Below the pieces are notes generated by a model that was not told the origin of the DNA, searched no databases, and was given only the letters and a program-made list of their open reading frames with translations. A stretch of 64,000 nt of DNA from assembly GCF_016618195.1 (NCBI RefSeq), contig NZ_CP067099.1, forward strand, positions 868,001 through 932,000, written 5' to 3'. Source of the stretch: Providencia manganoxydans. Lineage in GTDB: Bacteria > Pseudomonadota > Gammaproteobacteria > Enterobacterales > Enterobacteriaceae. The translations under genes were made by a program, and so were the position numbers. Below, piece after piece: positions 40,542-50,186 of this stretch; the stretch's first letter is position 1; each line of letters begins with the position of its first letter.

Positions 40542-40585
40542 ATTGTTCATTTCGACAAGATAAAAGCCGAGATGGCTGTACCGTG

Positions 40586-40623
40586 CCCCCAATAGTTGGA
40601 TAGCCAATTACTGGGGGTTTTTA
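40586..40623 (+). terminator. Terminator of thiI
   Basis: CCCCC and GTTGG (from 40586) pair with CCAAT and GGGGG (to 40617) in a 14-bp stem with one mismatch, followed by TTTTTATTATT. Confidence 0.88.
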
Positions 40624-41217
40624 TTATTGTTCTAAATAATCATTAATACCGGGTGGGAGTACGAGCTGTGAAGCAACGTTTGCCGCGGAATCACGGCCAA
40701 CCAGTAATTCAATCAATTTTAAGGCGAAATCAAAGGTAGTTGCAGGTCCTTGACTGGTCAGTAAATTAACTCGCTCATCAAAATAAACGCGTTTATCCAC
40801 CCATTTGTTGGCTGCAATTTGCTCTCGTGTGCTTGGGTAGCCTGTCATATTGCCGATAGGAAATAATTGATGATATTCCAAAACCATAGCGGGTGCTGCA
40901 CAAATAGCGGCGACAATTTTTCCATCCAGATGCATTCTTCTGACTTTTTCAACCACCAATGGGCTATCTCTAAATGTTTCGGCGCCTCCCATTCCTCCTG
41001 GAAGGACTATCGCATCAAAAGGTTCATCGGCCACTTTGATCAGAGGTGTATCTGCAATTAATTTTATTCCTCTTGATGCAGTTATTGCCACTGAACCATC
41101 GTCGGTCACGCTTGCTAAGGTGACTGCGATCCCAGCCCTGACTAATAGATCGGCAGTTGTTACCGTTTCTATCTCTTCACTGCCATTGGCGATGCATATT
41201 AGTACGGAAGCCGTCAT
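40624..41217 (-). CDS. yajL: YajL, DJ-1/PfpI-family chaperone/deglycase
   Basis: 197 aa (E. coli 196). DJ-1 fold with Glu15 ([10 protein letters not shown]), the elbow Cys106 ([14 protein letters not shown]) and [16 protein letters not shown]. The family protects proteins under oxidative stress; deglycase activity has been proposed but is disputed. Its first 41 nt overlap the end of panE in another frame, implying coupled translation. Confidence 0.96.
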   Translation of the reverse strand: MTASVLICIANGSEEIETVTTADLLVRAGIAVTLASVTDDGSVAITASRGIKLIADTPLIKVADEPFDAIVLPGGMGGAETFRDSPLVVEKVRRMHLDGKIVAAICAAPAMVLEYHQLFPIGNMTGYPSTREQIAANKWVDKRVYFDERVNLLTSQGPATTFDFALKLIELLVGRDSAANVASQLVLPPGINDYLEQ

Positions 41218-42091
41218 TTTTTTCTTCTCGTTGTTTAATCAAATGGTATAGGCGATCATTTTCTGGTGTATTTAGCCCATGTGCGCGTGCTTGTTTAATC
41301 AGATAACCGGTAATGTAGTCAATTTCAGTGCGTCGTTTGTTACGAATGTCTTGCAACATAGAAGAATAGTTATCTGCGGTATTATGGATAATGCCATAAA
41401 TATAATCAGTGAGCTGTAATTTATCGGTATGCAATCCTTCTATATCCATCACTTGGCAAATTTCATCAATTAATAAATTGATTTGGGCTGTATGGTTTAG
41501 TAATTCACCATTTTTGCAATCATGGATAATGGTTAGCGGGTTAATTACGCAGTTTGCGGCAAGTTTTTGCCAGCAGGTTGCTAAAATATCATTATGCCAC
41601 GCAACATCGGGTAGGGCTGTATGCAAAATATCCGCGATAGGATAGCAATTTTCAGCAATTGAGTTAACCGCACCAATGTGAGTTATGCCATTTGCAACAT
41701 GAAAGACTTGATTATTTTTTTGCCAAGCGGCATGCGTTGTAACACCCGCTAAAAATGGCTGACGTAAAGGTGTTAATTCACCTAATGTCCCCATCCCGTT
41801 ATGCAGTAATAAAATTGGGCAGGATTCAGGGATATTATGAATTAAAGGGAGTAGTGCATCAGACACTTGCCATGCTTTTAAGCAGACAATAATTAGCTCA
41901 CTATGTTGTAGATGGTTAAGGTTGTTGCAAGGGATAAGTTCACGAAAAACGCGACCATCAGGTTCATTAACATCAACGAATAAATCAGACTGAGCCATAC
42001 GTAGCCAGCCTTGGATATCATGGCCTTGTTGGGCTAGCGCAGCGAGCCATAGCTTGCCAATGGCACCACAGCCAATAAGCGTTATTCTCAT
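41177..42091 (-). CDS. panE: PanE, 2-dehydropantoate 2-reductase
   Basis: 304 aa (E. coli 303) from the ATG at 42091 with AGGAGG upstream. The frame extends further, but [20 protein letters not shown] is the known start and NADPH-binding loop. [12 protein letters not shown], the catalytic Lys in [13 protein letters not shown], and the Asn/Ser of the C-terminal domain are present. It reduces ketopantoate to pantoate on the way to coenzyme A. The stop TGA lies 41 nt inside yajL. Confidence 0.97.
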   Translation of the reverse strand: MRITLIGCGAIGKLWLAALAQQGHDIQGWLRMAQSDLFVDVNEPDGRVFRELIPCNNLNHLQHSELIIVCLKAWQVSDALLPLIHNIPESCPILLLHNGMGTLGELTPLRQPFLAGVTTHAAWQKNNQVFHVANGITHIGAVNSIAENCYPIADILHTALPDVAWHNDILATCWQKLAANCVINPLTIIHDCKNGELLNHTAQINLLIDEICQVMDIEGLHTDKLQLTDYIYGIIHNTADNYSSMLQDIRNKRRTEIDYITGYLIKQARAHGLNTPENDRLYHLIKQREEKNDGFRTNMHRQWQ

Positions 42092-42196
42092 ATTCCTCCT
42101 AAAGGCAGTGATGAGTGTAGATTTCCAGTATAGTACTTTTGCTATCAATAGAAAGCAGCTATCATGCATCATATTGATTATCAGGAGGTCTTAACC

Positions 42197-42688
42197 ATGC
42201 CATCATTTGATATTGTATCTGAAGTTGAAATGAATGAAGTACGAAATGCGGTAGAAAATGCCGAGCGTGAATTAACCAGTCGTTGGGATTTTAAAAATGT
42301 GACGGCGAGTTTTGAGTTAAACGACAAAAGTGAATCCATCAAGGTAACCAGTGAGTCCGATTTTCAGGTTCTACAATTACTGGATATTTTAAGAGAAAAA
42401 ATGTCTAAACGCGGTATTGATGGCGCAGTATTGAATGTCCCTGAGGAGATTGTTCACAGCGGAAAAACTTATAGCGTTGAAGTGACCTTAAAACAAGGTA
42501 TCGAGTCAGCGGTTGCTAAGAAAATTGTCAAAGCAATTAAAGATAGCAAATTGAAGGTGCAAGCTCAGATCCAAGGTGAGCAGGTTCGTGTCACTGGAAA
42601 ATCGCGCGATGATTTGCAATCTGTTATGGCGTTAGTGCGTTCAAGTGATTTAGGGCAACCTTTCCAATTCAATAACTTCCGCGACTAG
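42197..42688 (+). CDS. yajQ: YajQ, nucleotide-binding protein
   Basis: 163 aa from the ATG at 42197 (CAGGAGG upstream), same length as E. coli. Two RRM-like half domains: [34 protein letters not shown], and [23 protein letters not shown]. Relatives bind c-di-GMP or tRNA. It is divergent from panE. Confidence 0.96.
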   Translation: MPSFDIVSEVEMNEVRNAVENAERELTSRWDFKNVTASFELNDKSESIKVTSESDFQVLQLLDILREKMSKRGIDGAVLNVPEEIVHSGKTYSVEVTLKQGIESAVAKKIVKAIKDSKLKVQAQIQGEQVRVTGKSRDDLQSVMALVRSSDLGQPFQFNNFRD

Positions 42689-42765
42689 TTTTACTGTTGC
42701 AGTAATCCGTCATTGATTTGATAGGTACTTTTGCTAGATAAAGTACCTATCAATAGGATGTTACG

Positions 42766-43563
42766 TTATGCCCTGATAGCGCCTTCAGTAAAAGCGAGAG
42801 TGGGTAAATCAACGGCTGTTGCACCACCATCAATAACCAGTGTTGTTCCTGTAATGATTGCGGCATCAGCTGAACACAAAAATTTGCAGGCAAGGGCGAT
42901 TTCTTTTGGTGTAGCAGGGCGTTGTAATGGAACATCACGGCAAACGTATTGGTAAGCTTCATCTAACGTAAATTGATACTGATTGATCAGCGGTTGCATT
43001 TCTTCATCAGCCATTGGCGTTTTTACCCATCCAGGGCAAATGGCATTGGCTCTTACGCCTTGACGACCATAATCACGAGCAATAGAACGCATTAACCCAA
43101 TGATTGCATGCTTTGCGGTAACATATCCATAAACTTCAGGCCCTGATGCTAATGAAGCAATTGAGCCAATAAAAAGTATGTTGCCTTGGCTTTGAACTAA
43201 ATTAGGTAGGCAAGCACGGGCACTCGCAAAAGCACTGTCTAAATTAGCGGTCATAGCCTGATGCCATTGGTGGTCACTGATATCTTCGGCTTTACCTATC
43301 CCCATCGCGCCTGCATTACAAATCAAAACGTCTATAGTATCGGTATGTTGTTTAATTTGCGGTAAAATAACCTCATTCCATGAAGTTTCAGTGGCGGCAT
43401 CAGCAGTAATAGCGATAGCGCCAGTTTGATAAGCAACGGTTTGCAAAGGTTCAGCTCGTCGACCAATAATAAAAACGTTGTCTCCCAAAAGCGTAAATAA
43501 ATGGGCACAAGCCTCACCAATCCCTGTTCCACCGCCTGTAATAACGATATTCCTTGGTTTCAT
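42766..43563 (-). CDS. Short-chain dehydrogenase/reductase (SDR) of unknown substrate
   Basis: 265 aa. Classical SDR: cofactor loop TGGGTGIGEA, NAG at LICNAGAMG, catalytic Ser in GSIASLASGPEVY and the Tyr-x3-Lys pair in YGYVTAKHAIIGL, then CPGWVKTPM. GRR after the second strand suggests NADP or NAD binding through an Arg-rich loop. All catalytic residues are present. It is divergent from an MFS transporter gene by 278 bp. It has no counterpart in the E. coli yajQ-yajR interval and belongs to the four-gene islet. Confidence 0.9.
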   Translation of the reverse strand: MKPRNIVITGGGTGIGEACAHLFTLLGDNVFIIGRRAEPLQTVAYQTGAIAITADAATETSWNEVILPQIKQHTDTIDVLICNAGAMGIGKAEDISDHQWHQAMTANLDSAFASARACLPNLVQSQGNILFIGSIASLASGPEVYGYVTAKHAIIGLMRSIARDYGRQGVRANAICPGWVKTPMADEEMQPLINQYQFTLDEAYQYVCRDVPLQRPATPKEIALACKFLCSADAAIITGTTLVIDGGATAVDLPTLAFTEGAIRA

Positions 43564-43841
43564 ATTTCCTCTTTTTTATTTTAAAATTTTAGCTCATATA
43601 ATTAATATAGAAATAATTAACTTTAAATGAATATCGACCTAAAGAATGATATTCTAAAATATAATAAAAATATCGGTCTAATTTATTTTTTATTAATTGT
43701 TTTTGTGAATTAATTGTATTTTTATTTCATTGCGTTTTTTAAATAGATAAAATTCATCATTAACAAAATAGTAACAAATAAATTGACTTGCTAGATTAGG
43801 CTAAATAATATCTGAATAAGCCTAATTGTGAGGTTTGAATA

Positions 43842-45128
43842 ATGAAAATAGTTATTAATAAACTAAATTTATTTAGCTATGAAAATAAATTATTACTACT
43901 TTTGTTTTGTGTATTTGGCTGTGTTTTTTTTGATCGCTTGTCCCTTTCTTTTTTATTTCCGATGATGTCAGATGAATTAAATCTTACTAATGCACATCTT
44001 GGAATGCTATCGGCTATTTTAGCGCTATGCTGGGCATTATCTGGCGCTGGCTTAGGGGCGATATCAGACCGCTTTAATATTAGAAAGCCGATGTTAGTGA
44101 TTTGTGTTGCGATGTTCTCTGTATTCTCAGGGCTTTCAGGAATTGTGTCTTCATTTGCTCTATTATTAGTTTTCAGAGCCTTAATGGGGATCGCCGAAGG
44201 GCCTGTATTGCCAATATCACAATCTTTGATGTTAGAAGCATCACAAGTTAAACGCCGTGGATTAAATATGGGGTTAGTTCAAGCCACAGCTCCGGGATTG
44301 CTTGGTGCAATTATCGCTCCGCCACTTATTATTATGATTGCTCTCGATTATGGTTGGCGAAATGCCTTTTATATTACCGTAATCCCCGGTTTGATATTAG
44401 CTTTCTTAATTTATAAACTGGTGAAAATTAATAGTAATAAAAATCTGACGACTGATATAGCGGATAGCAAATTTGAAAAAAATGAAAAAGAAATAGCAAA
44501 AACCAGTTATAAAGAAATTTGTAAAAATAAAAATGTTATCTTGTGTATTTTTATATCTTGCTTTTTTGTGACATGGTTTATTCTTATTGTCACTTTCACA
44601 CCGACTTTTCTTGTCAAAGAGCGTGGCTTCAGTGAACAATCTATGGGGTTGATTGTCAGTGCTATTGGTTTTGCGTGGGTATTTTGGGGAACTGTGATCC
44701 CCGCGATTTCTGATCGTCTAGGTAGAAAACCCATTCTTATCTTTTTTTCATTGATTGCAATGAGCTGTCCTTTATTTCTTTGTTATATCAATAATCCATT
44801 TTTATTAGGGATTATTGTTTTTTTGACTTATACCGGAATGGGCTGCTTTACTTTATTCATGGCAACAATTCCTTCGGAAACCGTATCTAGAACCATGATA
44901 GCCTCAACATTAGGCTTGATTATGGGAATTGGCGAGTTTATTGGTGGCTTTGTGGCACCTTTCACCGCTGGGTTTATTGCTGATAACTATGGGCTAGCTA
45001 GCCCTCTGTTGATCGCTTCAGTTGGTGCATTACTTTCTTGCATTCTAGCCTGCTTTTTGAAAGAAACTGCGCCATTGGTTATTGCAAAGCGAACACAATC
45101 AAAATCTATGCCTATAACAGGAGAGTGA
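43842..45128 (+). CDS. MFS transporter, probable organic-anion symporter
   Basis: 428 aa with about 12 membrane helices. The loop 2-3 signature GAISDRFNIRKPMLV and its repeat PAISDRLGRKPILIFF are those of the major facilitator superfamily. FFDRLSLSFLFPMM in helix 1 and RALMGIAEGPVLPISQSLM in helix 4 resemble the anion:cation symporter group, which carries aromatic and sugar acids. A charged central loop (about residues 185-215) is lysine-rich. The next gene starts 3 bp later, so it heads an operon with the NTF2-like and MoaF-like genes. Substrate unknown. Confidence 0.88.
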   Translation: MKIVINKLNLFSYENKLLLLLFCVFGCVFFDRLSLSFLFPMMSDELNLTNAHLGMLSAILALCWALSGAGLGAISDRFNIRKPMLVICVAMFSVFSGLSGIVSSFALLLVFRALMGIAEGPVLPISQSLMLEASQVKRRGLNMGLVQATAPGLLGAIIAPPLIIMIALDYGWRNAFYITVIPGLILAFLIYKLVKINSNKNLTTDIADSKFEKNEKEIAKTSYKEICKNKNVILCIFISCFFVTWFILIVTFTPTFLVKERGFSEQSMGLIVSAIGFAWVFWGTVIPAISDRLGRKPILIFFSLIAMSCPLFLCYINNPFLLGIIVFLTYTGMGCFTLFMATIPSETVSRTMIASTLGLIMGIGEFIGGFVAPFTAGFIADNYGLASPLLIASVGALLSCILACFLKETAPLVIAKRTQSKSMPITGE

Positions 45129-45131
45129 ACG

Positions 45132-45497
45132 ATGTCAGATACTCTATTAAGCGAAATCAATAGCACTGTACAATCCTATTTTCTTGGAATGCATCACCGC
45201 GATATTGGCTTGCTTACCCAAGCTTTTCATCCAGATGCTCAATTATTTGGCTATCTTGTGGGGGAGTTTGAAAAATTATCGTTATCACAGTGGCTAGATA
45301 AAATCAGTCATATGCCGATCCCGTCTGAATGTGGTGAAGTTTTTTCTATGCAGATTGTCACTATTGATATTTCTGGGGGAATAGCCAATGTGAAAGTCAA
45401 ATTACTCTACCACGGATTGCAATTTATCGATTATTTATCTCTTGTTGAAATCGATTCACGTTGGTTGATTGTGAATAAAACGTTTAGCAGTCAGTAA
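45132..45497 (+). CDS. NTF2-like (SnoaL/lumazine-binding-like) small protein
   Basis: 121 aa with the NTF2 cone fold: a first helix INSTVQSYFLGMHHRDIGLL, then TQAFHPDAQLFGYL, IVTIDISGGIANVKVKLLYH and a final strand SLVEIDSRWLIVNKTF. Such proteins are often isomerases, dehydratases or binding proteins in catabolic clusters. It sits between the transporter and the MoaF-like gene with 3 and 29 bp gaps. No catalytic residues can be assigned with confidence. Confidence 0.75.
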   Translation: MSDTLLSEINSTVQSYFLGMHHRDIGLLTQAFHPDAQLFGYLVGEFEKLSLSQWLDKISHMPIPSECGEVFSMQIVTIDISGGIANVKVKLLYHGLQFIDYLSLVEIDSRWLIVNKTFSSQ

Positions 45498-45526
45498 TGA
45501 TATTAACTTAGAAAAAGAAGGTGAAT

Positions 45527-46351
45527 ATGTCGAGATCAGAAAAACAAGATGTATTAAACCAAAATGCTGAATCTGGCTGGAAAAATTATGATGATTTTGC
45601 AAAAGGAATTGATACGAATCGATTACCTAATACACAGGATTGGTTAGATAAAACCATCACTATAGAGTATTCAGATGGCGGTATTATGGAGTTACAATTT
45701 GTTCAGGGAGAGCAAAGTCACCTATTGGTTAATTGGCAATACAACGATGAATATGGTTGTGATCCCTGCGAAGAAGTTTGTACTTCAAAAGATCATTATT
45801 TTTTCGATATTCAGTTTACGGATAAACAAAATGAAAGTTTAACCTTGATCTTAAATATAGCAACACGGCGCGTATTAACTGTTCGTAGCATTTTATTACC
45901 GGAGGGGAAAGTGAGTAATGGCTCGCGGTTAGTACAGCATTTTCAGGCTGGGGTGATCCTTGGTGGTGAGGTCACAGGTGAAGAGCCTCGGCCAACTCGT
46001 GAGCTTATTGGTTATAGAACACTGAATGTTTATAGTCCTAATCATTATTACGAACACTTCTATGTTAATTCAGAACGCTATGCATGGCAGAATTTACGTG
46101 GTGAGCAATTCGGTCATGGTGATATGGATTATGCTACCTGCTACAAATTTGAAGAAGACATGTATATTTTTACGTTTAGAGAAAAAATTATCCCTGTTTG
46201 TTCGGTATTTTTCTTTGATTATATTATTGGCCGTTGTACAGGAAAATTTTTGGGTATCACCAGTCAAGGTGAAATCCAAACTTCACGTGCGGGAGCCTTT
46301 ATTTATAAAATGAGCTATAACTGCTATCCAACAGGTATAGCACCACGATAA
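45527..46351 (+). CDS. MoaF-like protein
   Basis: 274 aa from the ATG at 45527 (an in-frame GTG at 45521 overlaps the AAGAAGG ribosome site). It resembles MoaF, a protein of the Klebsiella monoamine regulon that was named for molybdenum cofactor but whose biochemical role is unclear. It has two similar beta-rich halves: TITIEYSDGGIMELQF with LLVNWQYNDEYGCDPCEEVC, and YATCYKFEEDMYIFTFREK with FFFDYIIGRCTGKFLGI. This suggests a lipocalin-like ligand binder. Many Cys and aromatic residues. Last gene of the MFS operon. Confidence 0.75.
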   Translation: MSRSEKQDVLNQNAESGWKNYDDFAKGIDTNRLPNTQDWLDKTITIEYSDGGIMELQFVQGEQSHLLVNWQYNDEYGCDPCEEVCTSKDHYFFDIQFTDKQNESLTLILNIATRRVLTVRSILLPEGKVSNGSRLVQHFQAGVILGGEVTGEEPRPTRELIGYRTLNVYSPNHYYEHFYVNSERYAWQNLRGEQFGHGDMDYATCYKFEEDMYIFTFREKIIPVCSVFFFDYIIGRCTGKFLGITSQGEIQTSRAGAFIYKMSYNCYPTGIAPR

Positions 46352-46386
46352 AAACAGTCATATTTTAAATGATCCCATGAGTTGAC

Positions 46387-46435
46387 TGCACTTTTTGCCC
46401 TATACTCGAAACAACAGAAGGTGCAGTTATCATCA
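46387..46435. terminator. Possible hairpin between the MoaF-like gene and yajR
   Basis: ACTGCAC and GTGCAGT in the 46385-46430 interval can pair over a loop of about 26 bases that includes TTTTTG. The two genes are convergent. Weak as a terminator. Confidence 0.35.
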
Positions 46436-47797
46436 AAATTGTGAGATAACTGTTTCTAACTGCTCTCTTGATGTGGCTTTTCTATCGACTTTAAGATACA
46501 CACTGTATTCTTGGGCAACAACGACAACGTCAATAACACCGGGTTGTGATGCTAACAATGCTTGCAACCGTGTGCTATCTGTAAGGTGGCTAGGTAATTC
46601 TAAGCGAATACTACTGACATAAGGTGGTTGCTGCATGGTTAAGCTAACAATAAGCCAGATTGCTGTTAATAATAATCCACCAATAAACACCGCAGCGGCG
46701 CCATTAACATCATATAACCAGCCACCAAGTATTCCCCCGATAGCAACACCGATAAATTGGCTGGTGGAATAAACCCCCATTGCAGTCCCTTTATAGCCAG
46801 CAGGCGCTTCTTTACTGATCAGTGAAGGCAGAATGGCTTCCATGATATTAAAAGCAACGAAAAAGAGTTGTAGGCCGACAAAGATCACCCATAAATGATC
46901 ACCTGATAGCCATAGCGTGATTTCAGCCAATGCGAGTAGGGTAATACAAAAAATAAATACCTGTTTCATTTTACGGTGTTTTTCAGCATAAATAATGAAA
47001 GGTAGTACTGAAACAAACGCGACTAACATGGTGACTAGGTAAGCTTTCCAATGATCTTTGGCTAAATAGCCCGCTTTTTCCATAAGTAACGGCAAAGCTA
47101 CAAAGCTAGACATTAATAATGTATGTAAGCTTAATATACCAAAATTGAGTTTAAGTAATTGTGGCGCCGTTAGAACTGCTCGTAGGTTACCTTTCACAAA
47201 GGCGGATTCACGGTTAGTGACGTGATTATGGCTATTAGGGACAACAAATAGAGTAACGACGATGGCTCCGCCTGCCAGTAGCGTTATTCCCCAAAACAGC
47301 CCACTCAAACCAACCCAATGGGTAATAATAGGACCCAAAACCAACGCGATAGCAAAAGTTAAACCAAAACTAATCCCCAAAAATGCCATCGCTTTAGTAC
47401 GGTTTTGTTCTCTGGTCAAATCTGACAGTAAGGCCATAACCGCTGCGGAGATTGCCCCTGCACCTTGTAAGGCACGGCCAATAATAATACCCCAGATAGA
47501 ATCACTCATGGCTGCCAGCACACTGCCAATAATAAAAATGATCAATCCGAATACAATGAGAGGTTTACGACCGATTTTATCTGACAGTAACCCAAATGGA
47601 ATTTGGAAAATGGCTTGGCTTAATCCATATATTCCGATAGCTAAACCCACTAAAAATTCAGTAGAGCCTTTTAAGTGGATGCCATAACTGGTCAAGATAG
47701 GTAATACCATAAACATCCCTAACATGCGTAGGGAAAAAACAGATCCTAACCCCCAAGTAGCGCGGAGTTCGTTAGGCGTCATTTTGTTGTCATTCAT
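46433..47797 (-). CDS. yajR: YajR, MFS transporter with C-terminal YAM domain
   Basis: 454 aa, same as E. coli YajR. Motif A is GLLSDKIGRKPLIVFG, with NELRATWGLGSVFSLRMLG at the start and SDLTREQNRTKAMAFLGISF between. The soluble C-terminal ferredoxin-like domain starts about residue 390 (SIRLELPSHLTDSTRLQALL) and ends EQLETVISQF. Drug or proton exchange is assumed; the substrate is unknown even in E. coli. Confidence 0.96.
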   Translation of the reverse strand: MNDNKMTPNELRATWGLGSVFSLRMLGMFMVLPILTSYGIHLKGSTEFLVGLAIGIYGLSQAIFQIPFGLLSDKIGRKPLIVFGLIIFIIGSVLAAMSDSIWGIIIGRALQGAGAISAAVMALLSDLTREQNRTKAMAFLGISFGLTFAIALVLGPIITHWVGLSGLFWGITLLAGGAIVVTLFVVPNSHNHVTNRESAFVKGNLRAVLTAPQLLKLNFGILSLHTLLMSSFVALPLLMEKAGYLAKDHWKAYLVTMLVAFVSVLPFIIYAEKHRKMKQVFIFCITLLALAEITLWLSGDHLWVIFVGLQLFFVAFNIMEAILPSLISKEAPAGYKGTAMGVYSTSQFIGVAIGGILGGWLYDVNGAAAVFIGGLLLTAIWLIVSLTMQQPPYVSSIRLELPSHLTDSTRLQALLASQPGVIDVVVVAQEYSVYLKVDRKATSREQLETVISQF

Positions 47798-47799
47798 AA

Positions 47800-47925
47800 A
47801 TACTCGTCATACTTCAAGCTGTAGCTGTGTTGGCTTCATTCACTAACCCTAGTCACATACTTTTGTATGCTCCTAGGGATTAGTTACATTTGCCGCCTTG
47901 CTACAACTTGAATTATTTAGAGTAT
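47800..47925 (-). repeat. ERIC element, full length (126 bp)
   Basis: ATACTCGTCATACTTCAAGC to TTTAGAGTAT with core CCTAGTCACATACTTTTGTA. It begins 3 bp upstream of the yajR start codon, so the yajR ribosome site is ERIC-derived or lies within it. Confidence 0.9.
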
Positions 47926-48042
47926 TCTACTCGTGAAACTTCAAGCTGTAGCGGTGACCTCTTTAATTACAAACGCTATTCACATCATTACTCATGGGGT
48001 TAGGGATTAGTTGTCTAGCTGAACCCCGAATCTTTAGAGTAG
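47926..48042 (-). repeat. ERIC remnant next to a full copy
   Basis: CTACTCGTGAAACTTCAAGC to CGAATCTTTAGAGTAG; the middle is decayed. Head-to-tail after the previous copy. Confidence 0.65.
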
Positions 48043-48149
48043 ATAATTATTTACTAGTCAGAAAGGCTTTGTTTATCTAGCTATTTTAGAAGTGAATATC
48101 TCGTTATTAGAACATAAAAGTTATTCAGTAGGGTAGGCTAATTAGTGCA

Positions 48150-48178
48150 AATAAAAACGGCAGGACAAGCCTGCCGTT
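48150..48178 (-). terminator. Terminator of the cyo operon
   Basis: AACGGCAGG (48156-48164), loop ACAAG, CCTGCCGTT (48170-48178). On the minus strand TTTTATTT follows. It lies beyond the ERIC at 48193, so the cyo transcript carries that ERIC in its 3' end. Confidence 0.85.
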
Positions 48179-48192
48179 AGAATTAATTTGGT

Positions 48193-48334
48193 TATACTCG
48201 TCATCCTTCAAGTTGCAGGGCTTTTCGTTAAGGTATAAGGGACTAAGCTTAGCTAGCCGAATTACATCGTTTATCCATGCTCATCGGCTATCTTCTCTTG
48301 TCGCTTACCTGCAACTCGAATTATTTAGAGTATA
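48193..48334 (-). repeat. ERIC element, long form, in the cyo 3' end
   Basis: TATACTCGTCATCCTTCAAG to TTATTTAGAGTATA, about 142 bp with the GCTTTTCGTTAAGGTATAAG block. It lies between the cyoE stop (48339) and the operon terminator. Confidence 0.9.
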
Positions 48335-48338
48335 GAAA

Positions 48339-49226
48339 TTATCTCACCAAAGCTATAACAGTATCGGTTGAAACTGTCGGATCAACTGACATCATCACGC
48401 TTAATGAAGTAATCGCAACGATGGAGAAGATAAACAGTTTACGAGCCCAAACACGGTCATCATTTTCGGTTTTAAAACCAGAAATTGCCATGCCAAGCCA
48501 CCAAAGACTGACCGCAGCACCCACCACGAGGTATTTATATCCTGCGTAACCACTGATGGCTAACATCAAAGTGGCAACCATAAATGCCAAGATGTATAAG
48601 AAGATATGTGTCTTAGCGACAGAGATCCCCTTAATAACTGGCAAAACAGGAATATTGGCTGCTTTATAGTCTTTAAAACGGAAAATCGCGATAGCATACG
48701 AATGTGGCATCTGCCACAAACTGAAGATCAATAACAGGATCAGTGCACCTGTATCAAATTCGTTTGTGACTGCGCAGTAACCGATAACCGGTGGCGCTGC
48801 GCCTGATAAACTACCAATTAGCGTGCCATAGACTGATTTACGTTTCATATATAGGCTGTAAATACCTACATAAACGATGAAACCAATTACCGCAAGGAGC
48901 ATTGCCAGAGCATTAGCTGCTACAAGAAGTAGCAGCATGCCAGCAATACCTAATGCAGCGGCGTAAATCAGGCTAATTTTCGGGTCAATCAGCCCTTTAA
49001 CTAAAGGGCGATTCTTCGTTCTTTCCATGATACGGTCGATATCACGGTCGATATAGTTGTTAAAAACACAACCAGAAGCCACGACCAGTGATACACCCAG
49101 CAAAGTCGCAATAAACAGCGGATAATCAATAGTGCCTTTTGAGGCCAGTAGAAAACCGCCGATCACAGAAATTAGATTTCCGAAAATAATTCCTGGCTTG
49201 GTCACTTGCAGGTATTGCTTAAACAT
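48339..49226 (-). CDS. cyoE: CyoE, heme o synthase
   Basis: 295 aa (E. coli 296). UbiA-type membrane prenyltransferase with about 9 helices. [20 protein letters not shown] is the Asp-rich farnesyl diphosphate site, and YSLYMKRKS and [17 protein letters not shown] are conserved loops. It farnesylates heme b to heme o for the bo3 oxidase. Last gene of cyoABCDE. Confidence 0.98.
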   Translation of the reverse strand: MFKQYLQVTKPGIIFGNLISVIGGFLLASKGTIDYPLFIATLLGVSLVVASGCVFNNYIDRDIDRIMERTKNRPLVKGLIDPKISLIYAAALGIAGMLLLLVAANALAMLLAVIGFIVYVGIYSLYMKRKSVYGTLIGSLSGAAPPVIGYCAVTNEFDTGALILLLIFSLWQMPHSYAIAIFRFKDYKAANIPVLPVIKGISVAKTHIFLYILAFMVATLMLAISGYAGYKYLVVGAAVSLWWLGMAISGFKTENDDRVWARKLFIFSIVAITSLSVMMSVDPTVSTDTVIALVR

Positions 49227-49238
49227 ATCGGCAACTCT

Positions 49239-49571
49239 TTAGTCGAGCATCATATTGATGTTCAGGTTGTACATAATCCACAGAGAGCCAACGACAACGA
49301 TACCGATGATTAGCATAGTGAACAGGAATGCTACCAGGTTCCAGCGCTCATCTGATGAAGTATTCATGTGCAGGAAGCATACTAAATGTACGAGGATCTG
49401 CACAACAGCCATACCAACAACTGTCCAAAGGATAGCTGCTTGTGAAGCTGTGCCTTCCATCACCATCCAGAAAGGAATGACTGTCAAAATAACCGACAGT
49501 ATAAAACCAATCATGTATGTTTTTACGCTACCGTGGCTTGCTCCAGTGTGAGCATCTTTTGCATGACTCAT
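49239..49571 (-). CDS. cyoD: CyoD, cytochrome bo3 subunit IV
   Basis: 110 aa (E. coli 109). Three membrane helices ([60 protein letters not shown]). It assists assembly of the copper site in subunit I. Directly abuts cyoC. Confidence 0.97.
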   Translation of the reverse strand: MSHAKDAHTGASHGSVKTYMIGFILSVILTVIPFWMVMEGTASQAAILWTVVGMAVVQILVHLVCFLHMNTSSDERWNLVAFLFTMLIIGIVVVGSLWIMYNLNINMMLD

Positions 49572-50186
49572 TTAAATAGCCCCCAGAAGATAAACAACGG
49601 TAAATACACAGATCCAAACAACATCTAAGAAGTGCCAGAACAAGCTCAGGCAGTTCAAACGAGTTTGGTTCACGTCAGTAAGACCACGACGAGTGACTTG
49701 AATCATCATAATAATGATCCAAATCAGACCAGCAGTTACGTGCAAACCATGTGTTGCAACTAAAGCAAAGAAGCCAGACAAGAAACCACTACGATCAGGG
49801 CCAAAGCCTTCAGCGATCAGTTCGTGGAATTCATAAACTTCCATGATAACGAAGCCAAGACCGAGCAGGAAGGTTGCGAACAGCCATAAATTGACTTGTC
49901 CAATCTTACCTTTATGCATTGCAATCATGGCGAAGCCGTAGGTGATACTACTAAATAATAGTAGGAAAGTTTCACCTAAAACGAACTTCAAACTGAAGAT
50001 ATCTTTACCTTCAGGGCCGCCCGCAGTTCCATCAGCCAGAACAACATAAGTTGCAAATAAACTGGCGAACAGAATAAGGTCACTCATGATATACAGCCAG
50101 AAACCAAATACTTTAGTTCCGCCTGCATCGTGGTGCCCATGCTCTGCATGGGCTGCGTTATGATTAGTCATAGTGTTAGTTGACAT
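49572..50186 (-). CDS. cyoC: CyoC, cytochrome bo3 subunit III
   Basis: 204 aa (E. coli 204). Five helices; [20 protein letters not shown] and [20 protein letters not shown] are family signatures. A His-rich N-terminus ([16 protein letters not shown]) precedes them. Its first 11 nt overlap the end of cyoB. Confidence 0.98.
   Translation of the reverse strand: MSTNTMTNHNAAHAEHGHHDAGGTKVFGFWLYIMSDLILFASLFATYVVLADGTAGGPEGKDIFSLKFVLGETFLLLFSSITYGFAMIAMHKGKIGQVNLWLFATFLLGLGFVIMEVYEFHELIAEGFGPDRSGFLSGFFALVATHGLHVTAGLIWIIIMMIQVTRRGLTDVNQTRLNCLSLFWHFLDVVWICVFTVVYLLGAI

Noticed and set aside
47262..47687. 141-aa open frame opposite yajR
   Set aside because: Shadow of a conserved membrane-protein gene, with the proline/isoleucine-rich composition typical of antisense frames.
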